Below are positions 43,549 to 55,401 of a stretch of 64,000 nt of DNA, one piece after another (position 1 is the first letter of the stretch; the number at the start of each line of letters is the position of its first letter). The notes beneath the pieces were generated by a model, which saw only the letters and a list, made by a program, of their open reading frames with translations, was not told the origin of the DNA and searched no databases. The DNA lies in assembly GCA_963854835.1 (NCBI GenBank), contig OY978525.1:72869128-72933127 (forward strand), in the 5' to 3' direction. The position numbers and the translations under genes are program-made. The stretch comes from Megamerina dolium (lineage: Eukaryota > Arthropoda > Insecta > Diptera > Megamerinidae).

Positions 43549-44076
43549 TGTCTACTCCAGAACACGTGTGTCGCGCACTGCCCGTATAAAGTTTGAATGG
43601 GTTAGCAACCCTAGTGTAAGTCTCTTTCGTCCCGCTATTTTTCACTCTCGCTCCTTTTATCTCTCTCGCTCTCCCGATCTTTCCTTTTTACTTTTTTCTT
43701 TTCATCGCTTTTGTTTATGTTATTTTTTATTGTTGATTAACACTCTTTATAGAACAAGTGCTTGTCTTTTGAATTTAAAAATTAAAATTAAATATTATAA
43801 ACAAAAGTAATAAAAAACTCGATTTCGCGAGGAGGGCACGACATTATCCCTCTCGATATATCGTAATTATGTATACACATTTACTTTTAAATTGATTAAA
43901 CATAAAAATAAATAAAGTGTAAAACATTTATATATATAAAAGTGAAAAGGAAGTGTTTTTTCATCGCAACAACAACCACATCAACGTCATCAACACGCAT
44001 GCCGCCACCACGACTAGTAGGCAAGTGTCCACATCGCAGCAAGCCCACCGACATTCGCTCGCTCCCCGCTGAAACA
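43549..44076 (+). repeat. BEL-family solo LTR with Jockey inserted at its end
   Basis: Starts TGTCTAC like the BEL LTR at 12191 and ends CCCGCTGAAACA. The middle is CT-rich and the GCAAGCCCACCGACATTCGC end matches 12775-12800. GTTGA precedes it (43544-43548) and follows it (44077 plus 48489-48492, across the later LINE), a 5-bp BEL-type target duplication. It is diverged from the 5.5-12.8 kb LTRs. Confidence 0.8.
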
Positions 44077-44328
44077 GTTTTTTTTTTTCTAAAAAGCTTT
44101 TTTTATTGGATCTTTCTAAATTACTTAGAAACTAACAATAAGTAATCAAATCTTACAAAATAACTAAAATTATGTGATATTCCCAACGTTCCATCACAAT
44201 TTGTTGAGTCGCGAGGTATAGCAATATCACAGCATATTCAGTGTGTCTTTTCTTTTTAATCGACGATGCCCCGTGCTCAGCAACAATTGCCTAGCAAGGG
44301 GATTCGGATGATTGTGTAATTTTTGAAT

Positions 44329-46639
44329 TTAGCTTCTGCAGGACATTGCAACTTCCTCAGAAATTGTGGGTACATTTAAATCTCGATGGATGTTAACGTT
44401 CCTCATATACCAAGGCACGTTTACAATAATTCGCAGACACTTGGATTGTATTCGCAGCAATTTTTCCAGGTCAGCCTTCTGTCGAGGTGAATACCCAAGT
44501 ACTTTGTTGAGGACCATTGTGGAACTGATTGGCCATTACTTTTAAGTGGGGCACATGTATCTAGCCTTAGCGTGAAGGTTACATGTACGCTCTTTGATTC
44601 ATTGACTTTTATCCGCCATTTTGATAGCCAGATTTCGAGAGAATCGACATGAGTCTGCAGGAGTTTAGTAGCTTCTATGGGGTTAGAGCGAGATCACATT
44701 TTTGCCGTATCATCTGCAAAGGTCGATATAAATGTATAGTTATTGTTGGGCATATCTGAAGTGTATAAGAGATACAGTAAGGGGCCCAAAACGCTTCCTT
44801 GAGGAACGCCAGCATGAATATCCAATGGATTTGTTGTGTAATCCTTGTGATGTACGAGAAATTGTCTTTTCGTGAGGTAGCTACTAAGCAATGAGGAGAC
44901 ATTTGCAGGCAGTAATAGTTTGAGTTTGTAAATAAGGCCATCGTGCCATACTTTATCGAAAGCTGATATCAAGAAAGACAGCTGAGCAATACTTTTTTTC
45001 TTCAAAAGTGTTCATTATCAGAGTTACAATGCGGTGGACTTGTTCTATTGTGCCGTGCTGTTTTCTAAATCCAAACTGATGTTGAGGAATCAGTTGGTTA
45101 AGATTAATAAATGGAGTTATATTCATGACAAGTAGCTTTTCGAATACTTTAGAAAGTAGAGGCAGGAGGATGATAGGTCTGTACGATGCAACTTTTGTAG
45201 GGTCTTTTCCTGGTTTTGCTATCATAATAATTTTTGAAGTTTTCCAGCATTTGGGATAGTATTTAATCCGAAGGATAGCATTGAAAATGTGCATGAGATG
45301 AATTACTGAAGCCGGAGGTAGCTCTTTAATCATTTTACCGGTAATTTTATCTGGACCAGGTAATTTTTTTGGGTTGAAGTATTTATAAATTGCTTTGAAT
45401 GTGTCCTTTTTTTTCATTTTAAGCGTTATTGAGTAAGATTGAGAAGTTAATTTTGGTAATAAGGACTGTAAAGAGGGTGGATTGGGTGTAAATACACTTT
45501 TTAGGTGGTTTGCAAAAGCCAAACCCTTCTCACAGTTGCTTCTAGCCCAATTACCGTTACTCAAACGGATGGGGGAATCAGTGAGAATTGGCCGATTTGA
45601 GTTTTTTGCTGATTTCCACAAAGAGTAGTCTGACGCTTCACCAGGTGTTAATTTCGGTATGTGCTCTTCTAACTCTTTGTTGTTTTTATTTTTTAAGGCT
45701 TGCTTTAACTTTCGAGTGCAGTGCTGTAGCTGTGTTTTCAGATTCGGTGATCTGAATTCTTGCCATTGTCTTCGGAGTCTTCTTTTCTGTCTTACTAGCA
45801 ATTCACTAGCAATTCACTGGCTGGTGTGTATGGGCTATAGTTTGATTGCTTGCATACCTTTGTGCAAGTGGCTGAGCTGAGAGCTAAAGAGAGCAGCTGG
45901 TTGAATTTTTCGAGTGCTGAGTCTACATCGTGTCCATTTCTTAATACAGTACTCAGAGGAAGATGGGAATTTATATATTTCTTGAATTTTAACCAGTCTA
46001 TTTTCTTTCTAACGCAATTGCCTTGGGGGCTTGGTGATTTTATAGATATTACCGTGGGTGAGTGGTTTTTGGTATTGGTGGTATTTTCCATCTGCAAACC
46101 TTTGGCGACGCGAAAGTCTATGAGATCGGGTATTTTCCTCTTGTCCGTCGGCCAATATGTCGGTTGACCATTTGAAATAACATCGTAGCCGTGGTTAGTG
46201 ATGATTGAACATAATCTTCTGCCTTTTGGAGTTATTAAGCGGGAGCCCTAGTGAGTGTGTTTGAAATCGCCAGCAACCAAGAATTTGCTACCAAGAGTTG
46301 AGAAAAATTCTTTATATTGCTGTTCGGTAATACTGTATCTTGGGGGACATTCTTCCAGACATATAGATGTTACTTGCAAGTAGACGCTACTGAAATCTTC
46401 GAGAATATGATGTTTTATTCTGCTTTTTATCAATATGGCAGTTTCTCCGCGTGCCTTACCATGCGGATGATTTGTGGTGTACAGTTTGTATATGGTATTT
46501 GGTAGCAATTTTTGTCAGTGAAATGGGTCTCAGATATCATCATTATGTCGATCTGGCTGGATTCAAGGAATTGAATTAGCTCCAAACGGTGCTGGCTTAA
46601 GCCGTTGACGTTCCAGTGGCATATCTTGAGACAACTCAT
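44329..46639 (-). pseudogene. Jockey ORF2 copy 3
   Basis: Same order as copy 1: KICHWNVNGL from 46639, frame loss after NCYQIPY, the same 33-nt gap before CPPRYS, endonuclease SPTVIS, linker, RT with GTIEQVHRIV, SAFDKVWHDGL, GVPQGSVLGPLLY and FADDTA near 44700. Unlike copy 1 it keeps the RT palm between HQFGF and FADDTA. It lacks about 190 bases between the LGYSPRQKADL region and LRIQSKCLR. The endonuclease motif also has a 3-codon loss around GDFKHTH. Confidence 0.9.
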
Positions 46640-48240
46640 GATCTGGATAGCAATTTTTGGAGTAATATCGATTGATTTTTTTTTCTTGTATCTTTGTTTG
46701 CATTAAGTTCATGAATTTGTTCATGTTCTGGATTAGTGTTTGAAGCAAATGTTCAAGGGTACTTGGCTGTTGCGTGGGCAGTGAGTGCTTCTGCTCATTA
46801 TTTACATTGCTTTGTTGGTGTGGGTTTTGTTTTAAAACACTAGCGTATGAATTGGTTTGATTCTTGTTTGGGATTGCAGATAGGGATTGTGTTGCATCAA
46901 GATTTTGTATCTGAATTGTGTTGGCTATCTGAGTTTGCTCAACTGATTTTAGAGGTTGTTTGCTAGAGGAGAAATTTAGTTTTAGGGTTGTATATACGTG
47001 GCAACCTCTATAATTTGCGGTGTGATTATCTCCACAACTGCTGCATTTTTCCATACTAGAGTCGCCTTTAGACTTTGGGCGTATGTTTGATTTATGAAGA
47101 TTTCCACAAATCACACAAACAGCTGGCAGGGTACAATATGTCCATACTCTTGGCAGTTGCTGCACTGAGGAGGTTCAGTTCTCTTATGGGGTTCTTCGAT
47201 TGTGATTTTGCGATGCAATAAATATCGAATTTTATATATGGGGTGTACTTCACCTTTTTTTAGGGGTTTTGTTTCAGGCTGAAGCTCAATACGATATAAC
47301 GGTTGAGGTATATTGGTCTTGTTGAGAATGTTGAATACTGTTTTGGCTTGAAACCCTTCTTCCTGAAGGGCAAGTTTGATTTCGTTAATGTCAACGTTGG
47401 GTTCGACGCCTTTGAGTACAACGATTAAGCCCTTACTACTTTTTAGCTGATATGTGTAGAAATTCTTTTTTACAGCATCAAATTCCGCAGTTACTTTGCG
47501 ATAATGAGTTTCGCTGTAGATTTGCACTTTCGTTTCCTCAATTTGGCCTTTGCGAATAGGAACAACGTGGAAATTCTTTGGTCCTATAAGACTTGTAATT
47601 CTAGAAATCAACTTATCTGAGTTGCGTTCTCTTAAGAAAATGGGTGGGGGTTTGAAATTTTTCTTGGAGATAATATTTTCGTCACTTTCATCACCTGAAA
47701 GCAAAGAATCTATATTCCTAACTAATAGGGGCATTGTTCTGCTTTTGAATTTTTGTTGAATTCATTTGTTTTGAATTTTGTGGACTTCTTTTTCGCTTTA
47801 CTACAGTAATGTAGCGATCAATTCCAGTTTGAACAGCAACTGGTTCTTTATTAGTCATCGCACTAGTTGCTTTAACTACTGGGTCATGCACTTCAGTAGA
47901 AAGGCCGTTATTTGTTTGCTTTGATGTTGTACCTGTTGGTGTTACAGCAGGAGAAGCGCATTGTACACTCCACGGTATAGAGGGAGATAGTATATCACGA
48001 GAACAAATTATTTTTTTTGTCTGTATTTATTGTTGTTGCAAATTTTGATGTAGTGTTAGAGTGAGGAATATGTACAGGCAAAAGATTTGCACTGTTACTT
48101 TCACTTGTGCAGTGTGTATCAACTGTTTTTTTTTATAATGCACTTATCGGGGGGATTTGCGCGGGTGATTGCAAATTATTGTTTACACACACATTAACAG
48201 GCGATTGCCGTTGCCGGAGTGGAGAGCGCTGAACACTCAT
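46636..48240 (-). pseudogene. Jockey ORF1 copy 3
   Basis: ATG at 48240 (MSVQRSP...). The RNA-binding part RISRITSLIGPKNFHVV-like region and the PRE_C2HC-type segment (GVEPNVDINEIKLALQEEGF) are recognisable at 47734-47111, and the three CCHC knuckles follow to about 46990, with a frame change inside the first knuckle near 47140. The start region (48240-47735) has frameshifts as well. Confidence 0.85.
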
Positions 48241-48488
48241 ATTACAAACAAAATGTTTGCAAACGATATTATTATTATTTTTTTTCTTTGATTTTAAAGT
48301 TCTTTTTGCTTATTTGTATAAGCAATAAAAAATCACAGAAATAACTCCTTGAGTTTACTTAGCGTCTTTTCGCAATATATTTAATTGTTTTTTTTTTACC
48401 GAAATCAATCACTTGTCCGACTCTATCAAAGGAGAGATGCGAAACACGTCCACTCTTATTGGTGACTTTCACAGAAAAGCTGAAACAG

Positions 48489-48610
48489 TTGAATACCTTG
48501 ATCTTCTTTCAAATGTAAATTAGTACTAGGTACCAAATGATTATAACCAGTACTATGTAATTCAAATGGAAGATTATTTATAAGATTGTTAAAAATACAT
48601 TTACCATAAT
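48489..48610 (-). pseudogene. Polinton PLA2-like protein, N-terminal part
   Basis: Minus strand reads NNLPFELHSTGYNHLVPSTN and then LHLKEDQG just before the inserted LTR. ELHxxGYNxxxPxTxL precedes the PLA2 motif in Polinton proteins as I know them. It links to 43548 once the LTR and LINE are removed from the map. Confidence 0.55.
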
Positions 48611-49234
48611 ATCGTACCACTTATTTAATATTAAAATTTGTAGAAGAAAATGTGATGTAATTATTTAAATTGGTGTATAATACTTTTAATAATTTTCTGT
48701 AATAAGATTAGGTTTAATAATTGATCCACCTTTTTATCCTTCTTCCTTTCTTGATTAGAATCATTCTTATTTGTTTCCGATTGTTCTTGATCATTCTCAT
48801 TTGTTCCCGATTGCTCTAGATTATTCCCAATTGTTCTAGCTTGTTACCGATTATACTCATTTATGTTACTTTTAAGTATAATATTCATACCAATGTGTTT
48901 TAGTCCGTTATTTAGTGTAGTAGGGGAAATATGCTTATGCTTGCAAAAATCAGTTTTGGTTAATTTCGAGTCTTTATGGTTTTTAAATATTCATATGCAT
49001 AAGTTTTAGCTCTTAATTGATTTAGTTCATTTAAATCTTTAGGTATATTTCTAGCATTTTTCGAACTAGATATCGCTATAATTTACAATGCGTAAATTAT
49101 AGCGTTTTCTTTTCTCAATAAACACTGCTCTAGTGTTGCCTGCTACCCGACAAAAATGCTATAATGTTTATGTAAGAAAAGAACAAACAAACAAACATTT
49201 TACTCGCAAATGTACTGTTGTAATGATTACATAT
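48611..49234 (-). other. Polinton-derived AT-rich DNA, possible small ORF
   Basis: Minus-strand frames at 49055-48900 contain NIPKDLNELNQLRAKTYAYE and YLKTIKT, a charged helix that could be a small Polinton protein. Low-complexity ATTCTCATTTGTT-type repeats lie at 48765-48850. No intact ORF. No capsid, polymerase B or ATPase remains in the window. Confidence 0.35.
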
Positions 49235-52200
49235 TGTAACGAGTATCGATAGTTGATTACTCATCACTATTGTGACTGACTCTATTGGCAGCATCGAAAC
49301 GAATGTCAACAAAAAGAAATAAGCGATAACCAGAACAAGCCAACGAGAAAGGAAGAGAAGAATCTCGATAAAGGAAGATTCTGGGGTGTTGCCAACAGAG
49401 TATAAATAGAGCCAGTGTTGAGAATTGAAATCAATCGAATTCCGAACGTGACTGCGCAAACATCTATACAGAGGCAAAAGTTGCTAGTACATTAAAGTGT
49501 TATTGTAAATAGTTGATTATAAACAGAGTTGATTGTAAATAGTGTTTATTAAATAAATTGTTGCTGTATATAGTTGCATAAAATAAGTGTTGCAGTGATT
49601 ATTAACAGAATCCAGTGATCGAACAAGGTAATTCAAATAGAATTAAACGCTCACAGAATAAAAACGTAACAATTGGTGTCAGAAGTGGGATTCTGTAAAG
49701 ATGGTGAAAATTGACCAACTAAAAGTGGACCAGCTTAAAAAGCTGTTGGTAGAGATGAATCTATCGTCATCAGGTGCAAAGGCGGAACTGCTGGTGAGGC
49801 TGAGGCAAGCTATGGAGGCTAAGGGAATTAATGTAGAAGAACATGAGTTCTTCGAGGAAGCCGATATACAAGCAGTTGTGCACGCTGAGGAAGAGAGCAA
49901 AATAGATTCGAGTGGTCAACTCATGGATTTCATGAAAACCATGATGCAACAGCAGAAACAACAGCTACAAGAAAATGCGTCTCGCCAAGAAAACGCTATG
50001 GGAGAGTTCCAGAAAACAATTGACTCCAAGCTTCAAGAACATTCGGCTGAATTGTGTATGGAAATTCAAGAAGGTTCGTCTCGCCAAGAGGGCGTTATTA
50101 GTGATTTGCGTATGGAAATTCAAGAACATTCGGCTCGCCAAGAACACGTCATCGAAAATCTACAAAAAGGAATTGAACTTAGATTTCAGGAAATTTCCGG
50201 AACCATTAATGAAAAGGTCACGGATTTAAAGGAACATGTAGATGATTTGGAAGATAAGTTCGAGAAATTACAGCACGATCTCAACCAACTAAAAATAAAT
50301 GGACCAGCCACATCAGTGATTCGAGATTCAAGTACAATCAAACTAAAGACACCAACATTTGACGGAAGCACGCCATTCAATATCTTCAAGCTTCAATTCG
50401 AGACAACAGCTTCGAAGAATCAATGGGATGATAGCGACAAGACTGCTGCTTTAATAGTCGCATTAAAAGGTAATGCTTCCGAGGTGTTACAGATGATTCC
50501 AGAGAAAGATCGTGGTAGCTATCAGTCACTGATGGACACACTACAGCGAAAATATGGAAATGAATACAAGAGTCAATTACATCGAGTGGAACTGAGATCG
50601 CGAGTGCAACGGAGTAATGAGAGCCTGCAGGAATTCGCTTCTGACATTGAGCGCTTATGTCATCTAGCGTTCTCCGGTAGTTCGGAAGAGTTCGTCGAAA
50701 AAATAAAAATAGAGGCGTTCATAGATGGCATACGTGATGGAGAGACAAAGCGTGCCCTAATCATGTCACCCAGGAATACATATGCCGAAACAGTCAGTAG
50801 TGCTTTGACGTATGAAGCCGCCAGCTTAATGTGTCGACCAGTGCCAGGAGTACGCAAACTAGAGGGGAAAACAACAGATCTGGTTGAAGCAGTGCGTCAG
50901 GCTTCATTTGCGACAAACGAGGGCATATAGCTCGTGATTGCAATCAATCGAGTATGAAGCCTAAAGGAAGAACAAGGAATCAACACAAAAATAAATTTAC
51001 CGGTAAGTGCTTCATATGCCATCAAAGAGGACACATGGCGCGTAATTGTCGGCTACGACGCAAGCAACAAAGATCGAATTCACCAGGACAACGAAAGGAA
51101 GATCGTGATGTCATTCATCGTGGTAAAGCTGTTACTCCATATCATCGTATTTGCACCATAGATAGTAAACATTGTTCTCGGGTAGGAAGCCAGAATCACA
51201 TTGTTAAGCTACGACTTACGAATGTTATATCGGAAGAGTCATGGACAACCGAACGAGTTCAAGAAGATCAACGGAACGACCCAGATCTCGCAAAGATTAT
51301 GGAATACAAGGAGCAGGGCATACGTCCAGATTGGCAAGAAATGGCTAATGAGAGTCCAATAGCAAAGGCATACTGGGCGCAGTGGCAAAGCCTGCACTTA
51401 CGAGACGGATGTTTATTCCGAACATGGGAAAGTGAAGATGGAAAAATCACTTATGATCTGCTAGTGGTACCCAAGGCGAGAATAAATGAAGTGATAGCTG
51501 AGTATCACAATGCCTCCAGTGGAGGGCATTTGGGAATCACCAAAACCGTCGAGAAAATAAAGAACCGATTTTATTGGGTTGGATGTCATGACCATGTCGC
51601 TGATTGGATTCGGAAATGTAAGCAATGTGCAATGGCCAAAGGTACCACTAAGAAAAGTCGAGGTAAGATGCACCAATACACCGTGGGTGCTCCATTTGAG
51701 CGAATTGCTATGGACATAGCTGGGCCATTTCCAATAAGCAACGCAGGAAACAAGTATGTTCTGGTGGTTATAGGTTACTTCAGTAAATGGCCTGAAGTAT
51801 ACCCCATTCCAAATCAAGAAGCTAGTACAGTTGCGGATGTATTCGTCAACCAATGGGTTACTCGTTTTGGTGTACCGATGGAGTTACACTCAGACCAAGG
51901 TCGAAATTTCGAATCAGTTGTATTCCAAGAGATATGCCGTATGCTGGGTATATACAAAACTCGTACAACACCTTTGCATCCACAATCTGATGGCATGGTA
52001 GAACGATTTAACCGTACCTTGGAGGAATATTTGAGAAAAGTCGTAGATAAATACCAAAGAGACTGGGATGTACATATACCAATGTTCCTCATGGCATATC
52101 GATGCGCACAACATGATACGACGGCTACTACACCGGCAATGGCAATTTTTGGAAACGAGTTAAGACTGCCAGCTGATTTAAAATTTGGAGTCGTAACACC

Positions 52201-53021
52201 AACGAGATCAACCGAAGGTAATTATACTAGCGAAAAGCGGGAACAGTTGGATGAAGTACATCGGTTCATCAGAGAGCGGTCGCAGATGATAAGCGATAAG
52301 ATGAAGGCCAGGTATGACTTGAAAGCAAATTCAAAAGGGTTCTATGAAGGAGAGCTTGTAATGCTTCATAATCCACAACGAAAGAAAGGCCTGTCTCCTA
52401 AACTACAGACTCATTGGGAAGGACCATATGAGATTATAGCAAAGATAAATGACGTAGTGTATCGCATTCAACGTGCCTGGAATAAAAGAGCAAAGTTTAA
52501 AGTAGTGCACTTGGAGCGACTTGCGCCATATCGAGGGGAAGTATAAAAACTTGTTCGGGACGAACAAGGTTAAGAGGAGGGCAGTGTAACGAGTATCGAT
52601 AGTTGATTACTCATCACTATTGTGACTGACTCTATTGGCAGCATCGAAACGAATGTCAACAAAAAGAAATAAGCGATAACCAGAACAAGCCAACGAGAAA
52701 GGAAGAGAAGAATCTCGATAAAGGAAGATTCTGGGGTGTTGCCAACAGAGTATAAATAGAGCCAGTGTTGAGAATTGAAATCAATCGAATTCCGAACGTG
52801 ACTGCGCAAACATCTATACAGAGGCAAAAGTTGCTAGTACATTAAAGTGTTATTGTAAATAGTTGATTATAAACAGAGTTGATAGTAAATAGTGTTTATT
52901 AAATAAATTGTTGCTGTATATAGTTGCATAAAATAAGTGTTGCAGTGATTATTAACAGAATCCAGTGATCGAACAAGGTAATTCAAATAGAATTAAACGC
53001 TCACAGAATAAAAACGTAACA
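49235..53021 (+). mobile_element. Gypsy-A derivative (Gag-IN type), copy with both LTRs
   Basis: 3787 bp. LTRs 49235-49671 and 52585-53021 are both 437 bp and I find one difference (T/A in GTTGATTG versus GTTGATAG). ATAT is duplicated at 49231-49234 and 53022-53025. The tRNA-Leu primer site, Gag, integrase and polypurine tract are present, but protease, RT and RNase H are absent. It must have been copied by enzymes supplied in trans, and recently. Confidence 0.95.
49701..52546 (+). pseudogene. Gypsy-A Gag-integrase fusion with one deletion
   Basis: 49701-50930 is Gag with the SAP-like start, Gln run, a coiled coil of different module count, and the Gag core. At about 50898 a deletion of roughly 90 bases removes most of the first zinc knuckle and shifts the frame (VRQASFATNEGI, stop). 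50954-52546 is open: the second knuckle (CFICHQRGHMARNC), the join SKHCSRVGSQ, the integrase zinc module, MDIAGPF, HSDQGRNFES, DGMVERFNR and the C-terminal domain to LAPYRGEV. One residue in the core (VVIGYFSK in place of VVIDYFSK) also differs from the sister copies. Confidence 0.92.
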
Positions 53022-53074
53022 ATATATTCATCTTCGTCTTCGGAAGACGAACACCCGATGAAAAGGCTACATGC

Positions 53075-54758
53075 CAGGGTTGATAAATGGGTTTTTCTAA
53101 ATAGTGCCAATTGTAAGAAAGAAATGTACCAAATCGCCCCCAAAACGTACCAAAAATTTGTTGTCGAACAAAATACTCTTGAAATTTCTGGAAATCGGAC
53201 CTTCTCAGTGAGCTATTACAGAAATGGTAATTTATATCTTTCAAAAATGATGAAAAGTGATGCTAAGTTAAGTATGTGGCATACACAACCATTAACATAC
53301 AAGTTAGGTATAACTCTCTTTAATTTAGCTTGAACACCGTTAACAGAACCCATCATCACAGAACAATTGTCTGCTGCGAATGCCAGCATATTCGCTGGTG
53401 GAATAGCGTAGTTTTTAAGAACTTTCAATATAGCATTGCAAATGCCTTCAGAGCTGCTGTTATCAAGGGGAACTAAATCTAGAAATCTGTCAATACACTT
53501 TTTATCGTAGATTCGAATAACAATTGCCAAATTTTTTGATACGGAGATATCCGTGCTTTCATCGACTAGGACCGAATAGTACTGATTGTTGCAAAATTGT
53601 ACAATTGTCTTTGAATTTTGTGGAGCAGTAACATCATTTACTATTTTCTGAGCCTTAATTCTATTAATACTCATTGATTTCACAATTTTTGAATCTGTGA
53701 CATTATTTTTTAAAAGCAAATTTAGATGATCCATTACCGCGAATGGTAAGTTATGCTCAGCTACAAAACAACTGAGCCTTACTTCAAGGCGTTTTGCGGC
53801 TTGGGCTGTAGAGTCCAAACATGACTTAGACGCAATAAACTCCGCTATCTTTGGAGTGTTTTTGGCCAGGCTCTCTGCCTTAAGATGCGTTTCGGAGGTA
53901 GCATGGCGCTGTATATAATACAAACCTCCAACAATTGAAGAATTGCACAAGGTGCACCTTTTGCCCTGATGGGAATTCCCCTCCTTTAGCCATGGAAATT
54001 TCTCCTTCCACTTATTTTGAAAGGGAATTTTATATTTCTTGCGATCACTGAAAGTACACCAACATTTACCATACCATGAAGTCTCTAATTGACCCGAAAC
54101 ACACTCACACCTCGCTGTTAGCGCCATTTTTAGCTGCATCATCTTTTTTTTCTGCCTCAACATCGATTCTTCTAAAAAAACACCATACAAAATGTAATTT
54201 ATTTCTATCGATAATATCGAATAATTAGCTTACCTTTTGAGAAATCTGTCCATAGTATTTTTAAGTAAAATCTTCGAGTTTTTTCTTTTTTTTCCAATTT
54301 TCTTTTTGCACAAAGAATTTTTGCTGTGTGACAATTGTAAACTCTGGCAGTATTTTAAATGCTAAATATTTCTAGCACGGTTCATAAGGATTAAATTTTT
54401 TAACATCTCACGCATTGACCCCGAACGTAATTTATTTAAACCTAAAATTATACTTGAAACTGTTATTAGTCTTTTGGGTCAACTACCCTGCAAAAAATTC
54501 TGCATAAACTGGCAACATTGGTGGAGTAATACGAGTATACAAAATTGTTGTATGGTTCTCTCAAGCAACTCAGCGCATGGTTTTTTGTGATGTAGAAAAA
54601 GATAACAATACAAAACAAATTCTTAATAAAAAAAATAAGAGCATACACAATGCTGATTTTGCATGAAAATGTACCAAAAATGTCGATGTGGTACCAATGT
54701 ACTTTTTGGGTTTAAAATGTACCAAAAAAGCACAAATGTACCAACTTTATCAACACTG
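53075..54758 (-). mobile_element. hAT transposon with 8-bp target duplication
   Basis: 1684 bp. The ends are CAGGGTTGATAAA on the left and, inverted, CAGTGTTGATAAA on the right. CTACATGC flanks both sides (53067-53074, 54759-54766), the 8-bp duplication of hAT. GTACCAAAAA-type subterminal repeats occur near both ends. Confidence 0.9.
53216..54190 (-). pseudogene. hAT transposase, C-terminally truncated
   Basis: KWKEKFPWLKEG followed by CTLCNSSI...RHATSETH, a TTF/BED-type zinc finger near residues 60-105, then the start of the RNase H fold: YYSVLVDESTDISVSKNL with the first catalytic Asp, and MLAFAADNCSVMMG with the second (TDN/ADN). It reaches CVCHILNLA, typical of the region before the insertion domain, and then degenerates, so the last catalytic Glu and the dimerisation domain are missing. 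The frame has no stop over 324 codons. Confidence 0.82.
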
Positions 54759-54766
54759 CTACATGC

Positions 54767-55149
54767 ATTTAAGAAAAGAACATGAAATTATGACAGCCCT
54801 GGCATAGGATAAAAAAGTGTAACATTTCATTGAGAAAAGAAAACGCTAACAGATTATTTTTTTTAGGAGGACGAGGTGGAATATGATATTGTGTTATGAC
54901 TTTGGAATTCATTTTTAATTTTTATTTCTTTGGAGAATGATTTGTGTAACGAATATAATTATATTATTCATTTATTTATATAAATTTTTTAAATATTTTT
55001 GTTATTTATTAAAAACGTATTTTATAATTTATTTATAAAAGAATCATGTAAATTATTCATACTATTGAAGCCCCTAATTTAAAAAAAAAAAACACAAAAT
55101 AATTTAAAAGCAATAATTAGAGAAGAAATAAGAAAACAGATTGAAGAAA

Positions 55150-55224
<75 letters not shown>

Positions 55225-55401
55225 ATGTCTACACCAAAGTGAATGCGCAGTGCTGCCGGTGTGTTGTATTCACATTTCTTTTCTACTACTCTATCCTTTT
55301 TTTATTGCACTTACTTTCTTACACACTCTCTCACTCTCTCTTTGCCTCTTTTATTTATTTTCTATCAAAGTGCAATATGTTTTCGTATCTGGTTTTATTA
55401 T
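54767..55401. other. No gene; AT-rich, (TA)n tract
   Basis: AT-rich DNA with a (TA)n run at about 55150-55220 and a CT-rich stretch (55255-55360). 54829-54848 is an exact inverted copy of 49100-49119. Short frames look fortuitous. Confidence 0.6.

Larger units (their letters stand above)
44078..48478 (-). mobile_element. Jockey-type LINE, copy 3, full-length ends
   Basis: 4.4 kb between two copies of GCTGAAACAG (44068-44077 and 48479-48488), with a poly-T (minus-strand poly-A) at 44078. The 5' end starts TTTTCTGTGAAAGTC and has GGACGTG 28 bases in. ORF1 and ORF2 are both damaged; part of ORF2 near 44490 is deleted. Confidence 0.93.

Noticed and set aside
52965..53333. 122-codon plus-strand ORF
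   Set aside because: It runs from the gypsy-A LTR across the target duplication into the hAT end, so it is a chimera of unrelated pieces.
54829..54848. Polinton terminal inverted repeat as a firm call
   Set aside because: Only 20 bp match 49100-49119; kept as a low-interest observation because Polinton ends usually extend over hundreds of bases.
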